A DNA stretch of 29,773 bases from CAYOBW01 sp964402115 (GCA_964402115.1 CAYOBW010000061.1:1-29773), one strand, 5' to 3'. Positions 15,608 through 23,840 are shown, numbered from the stretch's first letter. Notes: generated by a model not told the origin, from the letters alone. Numbers and translations: made by a program.

Positions 15608-16558
15608 TCAGAGCAGCAGGCTGAAGCCGGCCTGCACGGTGTCGAGATCGGGCCCCTCGTTGTGCGTGTAGTAGCGGTAGCCCACGTGGGCCGCGAACCG
15701 CGCCGAGAAATACCGCTTCAGCCGGACGCTGCCACTGTGCGAGGACAGCCCCTGGGTGTCGTCGTAGTAGCGATAGCCGAACCGCACGAGCGTCCGCGCG
15801 CCGAGCATGCGGTAGAGATACGGCTTGAACTCGAAGTAGGCCAGGTCGTCTCGGCTGTCGTAGTAGAGCCCCTCGACGCGCAGGCTGGTTGTGTGCGGGT
15901 CGAGGAAGACCGACGTGAAACAGCCGGCGTACCAGGGCCCGGCTTCGCCTGTGCCGGGCTCGGCCGAGAACGCCCCCTGCCCCCCCAGGCGCAAGCGCGT
16001 GGCGGGCCGCCAGCTCAGGTACTCGTACAGCTGCACATTCTCCGGCACGGCGGCCTGCGTGGCGAAGCGCACCTGGCTGTAGGTGTAGACCGGCCCCAGA
16101 TCGCGGCTCACCCCCGTGTAGAGGTAGTTGCGGTCGGCTTCGCCCTCCGTCTCCCAGCGCATGTACTGCAGGGTCAGCCGCCAATCGGTCGCCAGCGGCG
16201 TGGTGAAACTGCCCGAGATACGTTCCGTGTCCCGGTCCTGGCCGCTGTTCCAGCGGTCGTACAGCGTGCCCACGGTCAGCCGGTCACGCTGGAAGAGCCT
16301 GGCATCGGCCGAGTACAGCTCGGTCGGGAAACGGGCGTAGCGCGCGTCTTCCGTGATCAGGTCGGTCTGCTCGTCAGTCACCTGCGCTTCAGCCCGCAAG
16401 CGCAAAGCCACAGCGCGCCCGGCAATCACGTTCTCGATCGGCTGGCCGGAGACGAGCAGCTGATCCTCGTCCTGCGCGTGGGCGCCGACAGCCAGCGCGA
16501 CGACCGCCGCGGTCAGCCACGCCCTACGCCGCCTGCCTGCGCCGTCCCTGTCGGACAT
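15608..16558 (-). CDS. Predicted outer-membrane beta-barrel protein
   Basis: A 316-residue protein starting at ATG 16558, preceded by GGAGG. It has a signal peptide (basic RRRR, hydrophobic AWLTAAVVALAVGAHA). The mature part is full of alternating aromatic and polar residues such as RLTLQYMRW, YLYTGVSR, VRFGYRYYDD and AHVGYRYYTHN, and ends in AGFSLLL, consistent with amphipathic strands and a BAM-type C-terminus. I infer a barrel of about 14 strands of unknown function (DUF3570-like feel, not tested). It lies 82 bp downstream of the small exported protein gene, probably in one transcript. Confidence 0.7.
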   Translation of the reverse strand: MSDRDGAGRRRRAWLTAAVVALAVGAHAQDEDQLLVSGQPIENVIAGRAVALRLRAEAQVTDEQTDLITEDARYARFPTELYSADARLFQRDRLTVGTLYDRWNSGQDRDTERISGSFTTPLATDWRLTLQYMRWETEGEADRNYLYTGVSRDLGPVYTYSQVRFATQAAVPENVQLYEYLSWRPATRLRLGGQGAFSAEPGTGEAGPWYAGCFTSVFLDPHTTSLRVEGLYYDSRDDLAYFEFKPYLYRMLGARTLVRFGYRYYDDTQGLSSHSGSVRLKRYFSARFAAHVGYRYYTHNEGPDLDTVQAGFSLLL

Positions 16559-16640
16559 ACCCACCTCCGGAAGAATCGTTTCCTGCCTGCCACCCTCGCT
16601 GAGACCCGCGCCGACCGGCGCGAGCGCACGTTTAGCGCCC

Positions 16641-17105
16641 TCAGGTAGGGCACCCGCCGGCGCCGGGATCGACCGGCACATCCGGAGCGGGTATGTCAGG
16701 GGTTGGGGGCGTATCGCCGTTCCCCGCGCCGGGCGTGGTCGTCCCGCCATCGGCCGGAGCGGCAGGGGTGGAAGCAGCGGGCACACCCCCCGCCGGTGCG
16801 GCCGGGGACGCTGTTGACGCGGCGACCGCGGTCGCCGGGACGGCGGCAGACGGGGGGGTGGGGCTCACCAGGTCCACGTAGATGATGTCCCGGTTCTCAC
16901 CGAAGAAATCGTCCGTGCCGTAGAGCATGTCGTTGCCGAGCTGCATCAGGATCAACTGCGCCGCGGCCAGCGCGGGCGGCTTGTTGGACTCCTGGGCTCC
17001 GGCGAGCGGGGATCCGCCGACGGTCAGGGCAAGCGCCATGAGCAGGCTGGCTGCAAGCGGACGCCCGCTTGCGCGTAGTGACGGTCCGGTCGAGCGGTCA
17101 TTCAT
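16641..17105 (-). CDS. Small exported protein with Pro/Ala-rich tail
   Basis: A 154-residue protein with a signal peptide (LAASLLMALALTVGGSPLAGA). A short folded core of about 45 residues (LAAAQLILMQLGNDMLYGTD, then FFGENRDIIYVDLV) is followed by about 70 residues almost entirely of Pro, Ala, Gly, Thr and Val, ending GGCPT. I do not recognise the family. The tail looks like a flexible, possibly wall- or envelope-spanning linker. ATG 17105 has GGAGG rather far upstream (about 14 bp). It sits directly before the barrel gene, so a joint envelope role is plausible. Confidence 0.6.
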   Translation of the reverse strand: MNDRSTGPSLRASGRPLAASLLMALALTVGGSPLAGAQESNKPPALAAAQLILMQLGNDMLYGTDDFFGENRDIIYVDLVSPTPPSAAVPATAVAASTASPAAPAGGVPAASTPAAPADGGTTTPGAGNGDTPPTPDIPAPDVPVDPGAGGCPT

Positions 17106-17171
17106 GGCGTGTAGGTTAGGACCTCCACGGCCCGCGCTCAAGCGGAATCAGCGCCTGGAGGAACGGCAGCA

Positions 17172-18128
17172 TCACTGACCGGTTGCGGCTTGCCGCAGCC
17201 GCAGGAGCACCGCGGCCAGGTCCGCGGCGAGGGGCGCCTCCACGCGCAGGCGCTGAGCCGTGGCCGGGTGCGTGATGGTGATGGCGGCCGCGTGCAGGAA
17301 CTGCCGTTCCAGGCCGGGCGGGACCTCGGTGCGGCCGCCGTACCGCCGATCGCCCGCCACGGGGAACCCGATGGAGGCCAGTTGGCAGCGGATCTGGTGC
17401 GTGACGCCGGTGTCGATCCGGACCGCGAGGAGCGAGAAGGCACCCAGGGATTCCTGCACCTGGTAATGGGTGACAGCGCGCAGGGGATGACGACCTTTGC
17501 CGGAGCCCGGCTGCACCACGAGCATGCGCCGCGCATCGTGATCCGCGTGGGCGAGCAGATCGTCCAGCGTGCCGCCTTGACTCACGCGGCCGTGGACCAG
17601 CGCCACGTATTCCTTCGTCACGCCATGGCTCCGGAACTCCGCGCGCAGCGTTTTGTACGCGGCCTCCGTGCGCGCGGCGATCATGACGCCCGACGTCGCC
17701 GTGTCGAGGCGGTGCACCAGCGCGGGGAAGAGCGGATCGTCGCCCACGCCAGCCAGTGCGGGGTAGCGGGCCACGAGACCGCCGGCCAGGGTCCACCGTT
17801 CGCCGGCGCGCAAGGGATGCACCGGCAGCCCCGCGGGCTTGCAGAGCGCCAGCAGGGTCTCGTCGGCGAAAAGCACGTCCAGCGGAACAGCGGGGTCGGG
17901 CGTGACGGCCAGGTCCGCGCGTCCGGCCAGCTCGCGCACGCGCACGACATCGCCCGCCTGGACGGGCGTGCTCTTCACCGCGGGCCGCGTGTCGCACGAG
18001 ATCCGCCCCTCGCGAATCGCCTCGGCCACGAGGGCCCTCGAACTGCCGGGCGCCCGCCCCCGCACGAAAGCGTCCAGGCGCAGCCCCGCCTCTTCGGGCG
18101 TCACGCAAAACACTTCGTCGCGCAACAT
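17172..18128 (-). CDS. RluA-family pseudouridine synthase
   Basis: A 318-residue RNA-modifying enzyme converting uridine to pseudouridine, probably in 23S rRNA. It has an N-terminal S4-like RNA-binding domain (about 14-65, RLDAFVRGR) and the catalytic motif HRLDTATSGV at 139-148, with Asp142 as nucleophile; the GVTHQIRCQLASIGFPVAGD segment is also typical. This is the RluC/RluD layout, but the exact target site cannot be assigned. ATG 18128 follows GGAGGAGG. It is transcribed away from the gene at 18303 with about 170 bp between them. Confidence 0.9.
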   Translation of the reverse strand: MLRDEVFCVTPEEAGLRLDAFVRGRAPGSSRALVAEAIREGRISCDTRPAVKSTPVQAGDVVRVRELAGRADLAVTPDPAVPLDVLFADETLLALCKPAGLPVHPLRAGERWTLAGGLVARYPALAGVGDDPLFPALVHRLDTATSGVMIAARTEAAYKTLRAEFRSHGVTKEYVALVHGRVSQGGTLDDLLAHADHDARRMLVVQPGSGKGRHPLRAVTHYQVQESLGAFSLLAVRIDTGVTHQIRCQLASIGFPVAGDRRYGGRTEVPPGLERQFLHAAAITITHPATAQRLRVEAPLAADLAAVLLRLRQAATGQ

Positions 18129-18196
18129 AGACCGCCTCCTCCTGCCGACACTATGACCGTGCCGGTTGGCCAACGTCAATCGCCTGTTTGCCTCTG

Positions 18197-18226
18197 TTGC
18201 CAAAGGCGGGGTGCTTCGTGTATAGT
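18197..18226 (+). promoter_or_regulatory. Promoter of the 18303 gene
   Basis: TTGCCA at 18197-18202 and TATAGT at 18221-18226 with an 18-bp spacer give a good sigma-70-like promoter, about 70 bp before the start codon. The leader contains a possible 8-codon frame at 18267-18293. Confidence 0.55.
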
Positions 18227-18302
18227 GCGCGACGTTCACACGAAACCGTAAGAAGAGCCGAACCGCATGATCACCGCCAACCGGGCAGCGTGACGCCAAG
18301 GC

Positions 18303-18746
18303 ATGAGTGACAACATGGAAAAACGCAAACGCGCAGTGAAGAAGAAGGACGAGGACAAGGACAAGGCGATGGAGCGTGGGAGCCCCTCGCCCGAGGCCGA
18401 CGAAGGCCCCATTCCGGCGTTTCCCGAAGATGAGCCTCACGGCGAGAAGCTCTACCGGTTGAGAATGGACTCCTACGTTCAGCACAGCGGCCGGGGCGCG
18501 CTGCCGCCCGCGTTGCAGGCATTCGCGAAAATGAACGGGGGCAACCTGCCGCCGTACATGCCCATGCCGGAGGTGCCGGTCGAGTTCCATCTGGGCGACG
18601 GCTACGGCAAGAACCGTCACCTCAAATGGCTGGGGCACGGCGTGGTGCCGCCGCAGATCATCGCCTTCGTCGTCGAGCACGGCACACTGCCGCCCTACTC
18701 GCGCGAGCAGCCGCCGGCGTTGTGCATGAAGGCCGACGCGCCCTGA
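18303..18746 (+). CDS. Unrecognised small cytoplasmic protein with internal repeat
   Basis: A 147-residue protein of unknown function with no signal peptide or membrane segment. The first 30 residues are highly charged (EKRKRAVKKKDEDKDKAMER). The remainder holds two related units of about 25 residues: GRGALPPALQAFAKMNGGNL then PPY, and GHGVVPPQIIAFVVEHGTL then PPY, each fitting GxG-hydrophobic-PP, AF, G, LPPY. They are joined by PEVPVEFHLGDGYGKNRHLKW. A clear promoter precedes it. The Shine-Dalgarno is weak for ATG 18303; ATG 18315 is an alternative. Confidence 0.7.
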   Translation: MSDNMEKRKRAVKKKDEDKDKAMERGSPSPEADEGPIPAFPEDEPHGEKLYRLRMDSYVQHSGRGALPPALQAFAKMNGGNLPPYMPMPEVPVEFHLGDGYGKNRHLKWLGHGVVPPQIIAFVVEHGTLPPYSREQPPALCMKADAP

Positions 18747-18780
18747 GACGCAGGCGGGGGTGGAGCGGGAGCCATTTGCG

Positions 18781-19560
18781 CTACGCGCGGTCTGCGGCGG
18801 CCTTCGCGCGGCGTTCCTTCAGCCAGATGCCCCACGTACAGATCTCGTACAGCACGTACATGGGCACGGCCATCATGACCTGCGAGGTCACATCCGGCGG
18901 CGTGAGAATCATGGCAATGACCAGGATCGCCACAACCGCGTGACGCCGCTTGGCGCGCAGTTGATCGGACGTGATGATCCCAAGGTAGCCGAGCAGGGCC
19001 AGGATGACAGGCAACTCGAACGCCACGCCGAAGGCGATGAGAACCTGCAGCACGAAAGACAAGTATTCCGCAAAACGGAGCTGCTGGCAATTGACGCCGA
19101 TCCAGCTGCTGATCTGAAAGAGCACACGGATAGCGACAGGCAGCGTCGTGAAGTAGCCGGTAACCACGCCGCCGACAAAGCACAGGCCGGCGGCCATGCC
19201 GGCCCAGGTGGTGGCCCGCCGCTCTTTCCGTGTCAACCCCGGGAAAACGAACTCGCCGATGAACACGATGATGAAAGGAACGGAGAACATCAGACCGCTC
19301 CAGAAAATGACTTTTGTCGCGATCGTGAACCCGGCCGTGACCTCGAACACCTGCAGGATCTTGTCCGGGTCGATCAGCAGGCCGGTCTTCAGCAGCGGGC
19401 GCTTGAGAATCTCGACAATGTAGGGCGCGAGCGGCAACGCCACGGCCATCCCCAACCCGAGGGCGAGCGCGCTCTTGACGAGAGTTGAGCGCAGATCCTC
19501 GAGATGCCCGAGGAAGCTCTTGGGCTGATCCAGATCGAGTTCGTCATCCCGGTCGGCCAT
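18781..19560 (-). CDS. tatC: Sec-independent protein translocase TatC
   Basis: TatC is the inner-membrane receptor for twin-arginine signal peptides. The 259-residue protein has the conserved N-terminal HLEDLR, six hydrophobic segments, the FGVAFELPV motif and the LTPPDVTSQ motif before the last helices. ATG 19560 is chosen because tatC homology begins a few residues after it. In the sequence as given, the frame is also open upstream into tatA, so an apparent 440-residue TatA-TatC fusion results, but its linker looks like out-of-frame sequence (see tatA). With the shift corrected, tatA ends at 19544, overlapping this start by 17 bases, which is normal coupling. Confidence 0.93.
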   Translation of the reverse strand: MADRDDELDLDQPKSFLGHLEDLRSTLVKSALALGLGMAVALPLAPYIVEILKRPLLKTGLLIDPDKILQVFEVTAGFTIATKVIFWSGLMFSVPFIIVFIGEFVFPGLTRKERRATTWAGMAAGLCFVGGVVTGYFTTLPVAIRVLFQISSWIGVNCQQLRFAEYLSFVLQVLIAFGVAFELPVILALLGYLGIITSDQLRAKRRHAVVAILVIAMILTPPDVTSQVMMAVPMYVLYEICTWGIWLKERRAKAAADRA

Positions 19561-20022
19561 GCGTGTCATCCTCCTGCGCGACCGACGGAACAACGGCGGG
19601 ATCGGGACCGGGCGCCACGGCGGCGGACGCGTCGAAGGGCGGAGCGACCGCCGGAACAAGGGATTGGTCCGCGGCCACCGGATGCGCGGCCACGGCCACA
19701 CCGTCGGCATCCACGGATTCCGCGACGGGGGTGGACGGGATCGCATCGCCGCCATACCCGCCTTCGGTGGCGCCGACGTCGGAGCCCCAGGGAGAAGGCC
19801 CCTCGTCGAGTTGTGTCGGCGGGGGGGGGTCGGCTGGTCGAGCTGCATGATCTGGTCCTTGAAGTCCTGGGATGCCCGGCGGAGATCGTTCATGGTGCGG
19901 CCGATCTGGCGGGCGATCTCGGGCAGGCGCCGCGGCCCGAACAGGACAAGGATCACGATGAAGATGAAGAACAGCTCTCCAAACCCCATCGAGTCCGTGA
20001 AGAACGCCAGCGGCAAGATCAT
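19544..20022 (-). CDS. tatA: Twin-arginine translocase TatA, apparent frameshift
   Basis: TatA/TatB-type pore subunit: one membrane helix (ELFFIFIVILVLFGP) then the amphipathic FGPRRLPEIARQIG segment, both diagnostic. ATG 20022 has GGAAG upstream; ATG 19989 is an alternative that would give the usual short N-terminus. After about 65 residues the frame meets a run of nine G on the plus strand (19821-19829). Continuing without a shift gives an Arg/Pro/Trp-rich linker and fusion to TatC. A -1 shift there gives PPPPTQLDEGPSPWG and an Ala/Val/Pro/Asp-rich tail, ending at 19544 just inside tatC, about 159 residues. The shifted reading has the composition of a real Tat tail. Indel error, phase variation or programmed slippage are all possible. 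Confidence 0.8.
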
Positions 20023-20039
20023 CGCTTCTTCCAAGTAAA

Positions 20040-20066
20040 GAGCCGCCGTCTGTGCAACGGCGGCTC
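20040..20066 (-). terminator. Possible terminator or attenuator between pal and tatA
   Basis: A perfect 9-bp stem (GAGCCGCCG / CGGCGGCTC) with a 9-base loop is followed on the minus strand by TTTACTT. It lies 17 bases before the tatA start, so it could end pal transcription or modulate tatA. Confidence 0.45.
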
Positions 20067-20130
20067 CGCACACATCGTGCATACAGCCGGGATTGCCCGC
20101 CACGCCGCGGCCCCCGGTCCGTCACCCGGC

Positions 20131-20679
20131 TCACTCGTTGTAGAACGCAAACTCCACGCGCCGATTCATGCGCCAAGCGGACTCTTCGTGCCCTTCCACC
20201 GCCGGCTGCTCCTCGCCGTAGCTGCGGGTCTGCAGGCGGGAACCGTCCACGCCCGCGGAAATCAGGCTCGCCCGCACCGCCAGGGCGCGATGCTCGCCGA
20301 GGGGCATGTTGTACTCGCGGCTGCCGCGCTCGTCGCAATGGCCTTCGGTCACGAGGCGCAGCGCCGTCGCGCTGCGCAGCTTCTGGGCCACCCGGTCGAT
20401 CTTGGCCAGTTCCGCGGACTCCAGCTTGAAGCTGTCATAGGCGAAGTAGACCGGATCGAAGGTGTACTCCGGCCCCGTCAGCCGGCCATCCTCGCCGGGA
20501 CGATCCTGCGGCAGGCTGCCCGGTCCACCGATTTCCCCCTCCCCCATCGGGAGATCAATGGTCGTCGGCCCCGGCGGCGGCGTCTTCTTCTTCTGGAACA
20601 ACCGGCAGCCGCTCCCGAACGACACGCACATCACACTGACAGTCAGAACCACCAACCACGAACGCATCCGAACCCTCAT
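20131..20679 (-). CDS. pal: Peptidoglycan-associated lipoprotein
   Basis: Pal anchors the outer membrane to peptidoglycan and works with Tol proteins during division. The 182-residue precursor starts at ATG 20679, set by AGAAGGAG seven bases upstream. A lipoprotein signal ends in FGSGC (lipid-modified Cys25). After a Lys/Pro linker, the OmpA-like domain spans about 75-180 with FAYDSFKLESAELAKIDRVA and the diaminopimelate-binding pattern GHCDERGSREYNMPLGEHRA, then SYGEEQP and MNRRVEF. It lies 29 bp after tolB, the classic tolB-pal order; tolQRA are not in the window. Confidence 0.95.
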   Translation of the reverse strand: MRVRMRSWLVVLTVSVMCVSFGSGCRLFQKKKTPPPGPTTIDLPMGEGEIGGPGSLPQDRPGEDGRLTGPEYTFDPVYFAYDSFKLESAELAKIDRVAQKLRSATALRLVTEGHCDERGSREYNMPLGEHRALAVRASLISAGVDGSRLQTRSYGEEQPAVEGHEESAWRMNRRVEFAFYNE

Positions 20680-20708
20680 CGCACTGCTCCTTCTACGCGT
20701 AAAGCGCC

Positions 20709-21911
20709 TCACTTGGGAGACCACGCCGGGGCATACCATTCCCCTTGCTGTGGGGTAATTGGTATCGAAGCCTTGTCCACTGTGTCAAGGATATACACAC
20801 CGCATTTGTAGTTGGCCTGTCGCGTGAAGACCACGTGGCGGGCGTCAGGCGCCCAGGAAGGGTTCTCGTGGTCGTAGCCGTCGCTGGTCAACTGCTCGAC
20901 GCTGCTGTCGGCGGGATTGAAGACGCAGAGCTGGTAGCGGCCCTCGCGACGGCTGCTGTAGACGATCCGCCCGTCCGGGCCCCAGTTGGGCGAAACGTTC
21001 TCGCTGCCGCGGAAGGTGATGCGGGTGGCGGCCCCGCCGTCCACGCCCATGATATAGAGCTGCGGCGAACCGGATTGGTTGGATACGTAGACGAGCCGTC
21101 GTCCGTCGGGCGACCAGCAGGGGCAGGCCTCCGACGCGTGCGGCGTGTGCGTCAGACGCGCCGGCCGGCCGCCGCCCATGCCCAGCGTGTACAGTTCCGG
21201 GTTGCCGTCCTTCGACAGCGTCAGCGCCAGGCGGGCGCCGTCGGGAGCCACGGACGCGCCGGCATTCAACCCCGGAAACGAGGCCAGCGGGGAGGCGGTG
21301 CGGTCGTTCAGACTGATCCGGTAGACGTCCGGGTAGGCCCGCGCGTACCAGGTGAACACAATGGTATTGGCATCCGGCGCCCACATGGGGCTGACGCACA
21401 CCAGGCCGCGCTGCGTGATATTCCGCAGGTTGGCTCCGTCCGCGTCGCAGAGATAGAGATCCTTGCGTTTGCCCACGTTACCCACCATGACAATCCGCGT
21501 CGAGGCGATGCCCTTCTTCTTCATCACGGCCTCGACGATGTCATCCGCCACGCGGTGGGCCAACTGCCGGGCCCGCGCGGATTCGTCCGCGTAGGAACGG
21601 CTCAGGAACTGGGTGCCGCCCCGGCTGGCCACCTGGCAGGCGACCGCAAGCCGGCCGGCATCCGCGGCCGTACCCTGCACGATCACGCTGCCGTTCCGGG
21701 TCAGGACAAACCACCCCGAGCGCTGCAGGTCGTCGGCAAGCGTCTTCAGAAAGACGGGGGTTGCCCCGCCGCTGCCGCGCAAGCCGGAGAGGTCCAGCCC
21801 GACCTTGCCGGCGCCGTCCTTCTTGACCACGTTGACTTCCGCCTGGCCCCAAGCGCGTACACACGCGAGCCCGAACCACACACAGAACCCCAGCCGCCAC
21901 CAAACCTTCAC
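20709..21911 (-). CDS. tolB: Periplasmic TolB-like beta-propeller protein
   Basis: TolB is the periplasmic partner of Pal and TolA. The roughly 400-residue precursor probably starts at GTG 21911, because a purine-rich AAAGGGGGG lies just upstream and a signal peptide (WWRLGFCVWFGLACVRAWG) follows at once; GTG 21917 is equally possible. An N-terminal alpha/beta domain (about 25-160) is followed by PD40 propeller repeats: LYLCDADGANLRNIT, VYRISLNDRTASPL, PCWSPDGRRLVYVSN, LYIMGVDGGAATRIT, NWGPDGRIVYSS and PSWAPDARHVVFTR. Order and spacing with pal support the name. Confidence 0.92.
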   Translation of the reverse strand: MKVWWRLGFCVWFGLACVRAWGQAEVNVVKKDGAGKVGLDLSGLRGSGGATPVFLKTLADDLQRSGWFVLTRNGSVIVQGTAADAGRLAVACQVASRGGTQFLSRSYADESARARQLAHRVADDIVEAVMKKKGIASTRIVMVGNVGKRKDLYLCDADGANLRNITQRGLVCVSPMWAPDANTIVFTWYARAYPDVYRISLNDRTASPLASFPGLNAGASVAPDGARLALTLSKDGNPELYTLGMGGGRPARLTHTPHASEACPCWSPDGRRLVYVSNQSGSPQLYIMGVDGGAATRITFRGSENVSPNWGPDGRIVYSSRREGRYQLCVFNPADSSVEQLTSDGYDHENPSWAPDARHVVFTRQANYKCGVYILDTVDKASIPITPQQGEWYAPAWSPK

Positions 21912-21989
21912 AGCCACCCCCCTTTCGACGTCCCGTTCGAAAATGCCGCCGGTCCGCATTGAACACCACTTGTTCCCGCCCGTCAACGC

Positions 21990-22391
21990 TCACGCCCCCG
22001 CCGCAGCGGGCACGCCGGACCACCGGGCGCGGCGCCCGCGGGCATCGTAATGCACAAACGCCGTGTAGACCCCCAGCCCGCCCTCCTCCATCCGCCCTTC
22101 GGCAATCAGCGCCTCGATCGCGGCCGCCAGCGCGGCGGGCGTCCAGCCGTCGGCATACACGTCGGCGGCGAGGGCTTGCACGTGCTGGCTGCCGTCCACG
22201 CCGCCGACGGCGCGGTTGTGCGCCGGCGTCCGGTAGCCGGAGTTGATGAACAGGCAGGCGCCGATGCGGTCGCGCAGCGCCTGCAGGTTGCACGCCAGCC
22301 GCGCGGCGTTTGCGCCGAGGGCCGCAGGCACCGCCGTGCCGTCCTTGCAGGCGAAGTCGCTGCGCGAGAAGTCGGTGGTCAGATCGCCCAT
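21990..22391 (-). CDS. M15-type zinc peptidase domain protein
   Basis: A 133-residue protein matching the small Peptidase_M15_3 type: it shows FINSGYRTPAHNRAVGG, SQHVQALAADV and GLGVYTAFVHYDARG. Zinc ligands would be His70, Asp77 and His114. Such enzymes cut peptidoglycan cross-bridges (D-Ala-D-Ala or related) and are common in phage lysis or tail modules as well as in chromosomes. No signal peptide is visible, so export is unclear. It starts six bases after the FtsA-like gene without a clear Shine-Dalgarno, so it is probably coupled to it, and tolB follows 78 bp later. No other phage genes are nearby. Confidence 0.82.
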   Translation of the reverse strand: MGDLTTDFSRSDFACKDGTAVPAALGANAARLACNLQALRDRIGACLFINSGYRTPAHNRAVGGVDGSQHVQALAADVYADGWTPAALAAAIEALIAEGRMEEGGLGVYTAFVHYDARGRRARWSGVPAAAGA

Positions 22392-22397
22392 GGCCGT

Positions 22398-23840
22398 TCA
22401 GCGCATCGTCACATCGCCGCGGAAACGCCCGCGCGGCGGATTGCCCGAGGGGGGACGTCGCGCGGGCACGCTCAACCCGCGCTGCACGGCGCGGGCCGCC
22501 GCGTCCAGGAACAGCTCCTTACCCTGCCGCCAGCAGCGGCTCGCCCCCTGGCGCACGCGCTCATTGATGGAATCCACGCCCGTCTTGTTGTACTCCGTCA
22601 CGATGGGCGGCTGCGGCCGCCGGCCCAGCGTCTCGTCCAGGCGCAGGGCCGCGATGGTGCGGGACAGGCCCGGCATCTGCAGGCGCGTGCCGTAAACCTC
22701 CACAGCCTCGTCCGGCAGCCGCCACGCGCAGCGCAACCCGGGATGGCGCGCCGCGGCCTGCCGCAGGGCACGCAAAGCCAGGGTGTCGTCGCCCGTCAGG
22801 ACGATATCACGAATGGAGGCGTGGTGCTTCAGGTTGGCGTGCTGCAGTTTTTCGTGCAGGAGTTTGAAGAGGAAGTCCGCGGAGGGCTGTGCGGCGGCAT
22901 CCAATTCGTCAAGGGATTTCGGCCCAGAGCCGAAAGCCGAAAACACCTTGCGCGCGTGCAGGGCATCCGGATCGGGACACGCGAAGATCGTATCCCACTC
23001 GCCCGCCCAGCGCTGCATTTCCTCCGGCAGCATGTTCAGCGCCGCCGCCGTTTCGACGCGCAACAGGTCGCTGCCGTAATCCAGCGTCACGGCCTGCACC
23101 AGGAGCCCACGCTCCAGAACCGACAGCGACGTGTAATGGTGGTCGATGTCCGCGACAACCACGCAGCGCTCCCGCTCGACCGGCGTCAGGTGCTGGGACG
23201 CCACGCCAAAGGGGGTCACCAGGTTGGTCCGGTTCTGGATGCCCATGATCTTGAGGGCGGCCAGCACGTCGATGACGAAGCTGCGTTCGGCCAGCACGAT
23301 CTGGCCCTTCATGCCCACGGTCTCGGCCAGCGCGCCGACGGGATCGTCAGTCGGCCGCCGGTCGTTGATGACGAAGCTGTGAGGCACGATCTCCACCACG
23401 ACATAACCCTCGCGCTGCACCGCCTTGATCCCCTGCCCGACCAGCGCCTGGATGTGTTCGTCCGTGATGGGCATGTCGCGCTTGCCCCCCTGCCCCGCGT
23501 CCATCTGCCACACGTGCTGGACCAGATTGACGTCCGCCACGCGGCAGATCGAGGGCGGCAACATGACGAAGAACTGGCTATAGTCCTGGTCGCCGTCCAG
23601 ATTGACCTCCTTCCAGCACTGCTGCCCCACGCGGATGAGGTCGCGCCCGCTCGGCAAGATGCCCGGCAGTAGATTGCCATACACGTAGCGGCGCGCGTAC
23701 GGGAAGACATGCCGGGAGTGGTTTACATGCGCTTTCAGGGCGGAAATCCAATTATCGCCGATCACAAGTCCCGCGTACGTGCGTAGCGGACTGAGCGATC
23801 CATGGGGCTGGGGACGTTTCGCTCGGGACCACATCATCAT
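22398..23840 (-). CDS. Divergent FtsA-like actin-fold protein
   Basis: A 480-residue protein whose overall order of segments matches FtsA, the membrane tether of the FtsZ ring. N-terminal LVIGDNW (25-31) lies where FtsA has LDIGTSK. An SHS2-like domain (about 86-200) includes VVEIVPHSFVIND and DPVGALAETVGMKGQIVLAE, close to FtsA HVIPQ and DPVGMSG. VVADIDHHYTSLS (228-240) takes the place of DIGGGTTD, and IVLTGDDTLALRAL (346-359) the place of the adenosine motif. The phosphate-binding Asp/Gly residues are largely lost, so nucleotide binding may be gone or altered. A C-terminal basic tail (ARRPPSGNPPRGRFRG) is present. Three successive ATG codons begin the gene; GAGGTG lies just upstream. PilM is a less likely alternative. 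Confidence 0.6.
   Translation of the reverse strand: MMMWSRAKRPQPHGSLSPLRTYAGLVIGDNWISALKAHVNHSRHVFPYARRYVYGNLLPGILPSGRDLIRVGQQCWKEVNLDGDQDYSQFFVMLPPSICRVADVNLVQHVWQMDAGQGGKRDMPITDEHIQALVGQGIKAVQREGYVVVEIVPHSFVINDRRPTDDPVGALAETVGMKGQIVLAERSFVIDVLAALKIMGIQNRTNLVTPFGVASQHLTPVERERCVVVADIDHHYTSLSVLERGLLVQAVTLDYGSDLLRVETAAALNMLPEEMQRWAGEWDTIFACPDPDALHARKVFSAFGSGPKSLDELDAAAQPSADFLFKLLHEKLQHANLKHHASIRDIVLTGDDTLALRALRQAAARHPGLRCAWRLPDEAVEVYGTRLQMPGLSRTIAALRLDETLGRRPQPPIVTEYNKTGVDSINERVRQGASRCWRQGKELFLDAAARAVQRGLSVPARRPPSGNPPRGRFRGDVTMR

Noticed and set aside
18267..18293. Eight-codon leader peptide before the 18303 gene
   Set aside because: It has an ATG and a stop but no good ribosome binding site and no run of regulatory codons, so there is too little to call it.
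22050..23672. Plus-strand frame of 540 codons opposite the FtsA-like gene
   Set aside because: Antisense shadow rich in His, Arg, Gln and Val; the minus-strand FtsA-like and M15 genes account for the region.
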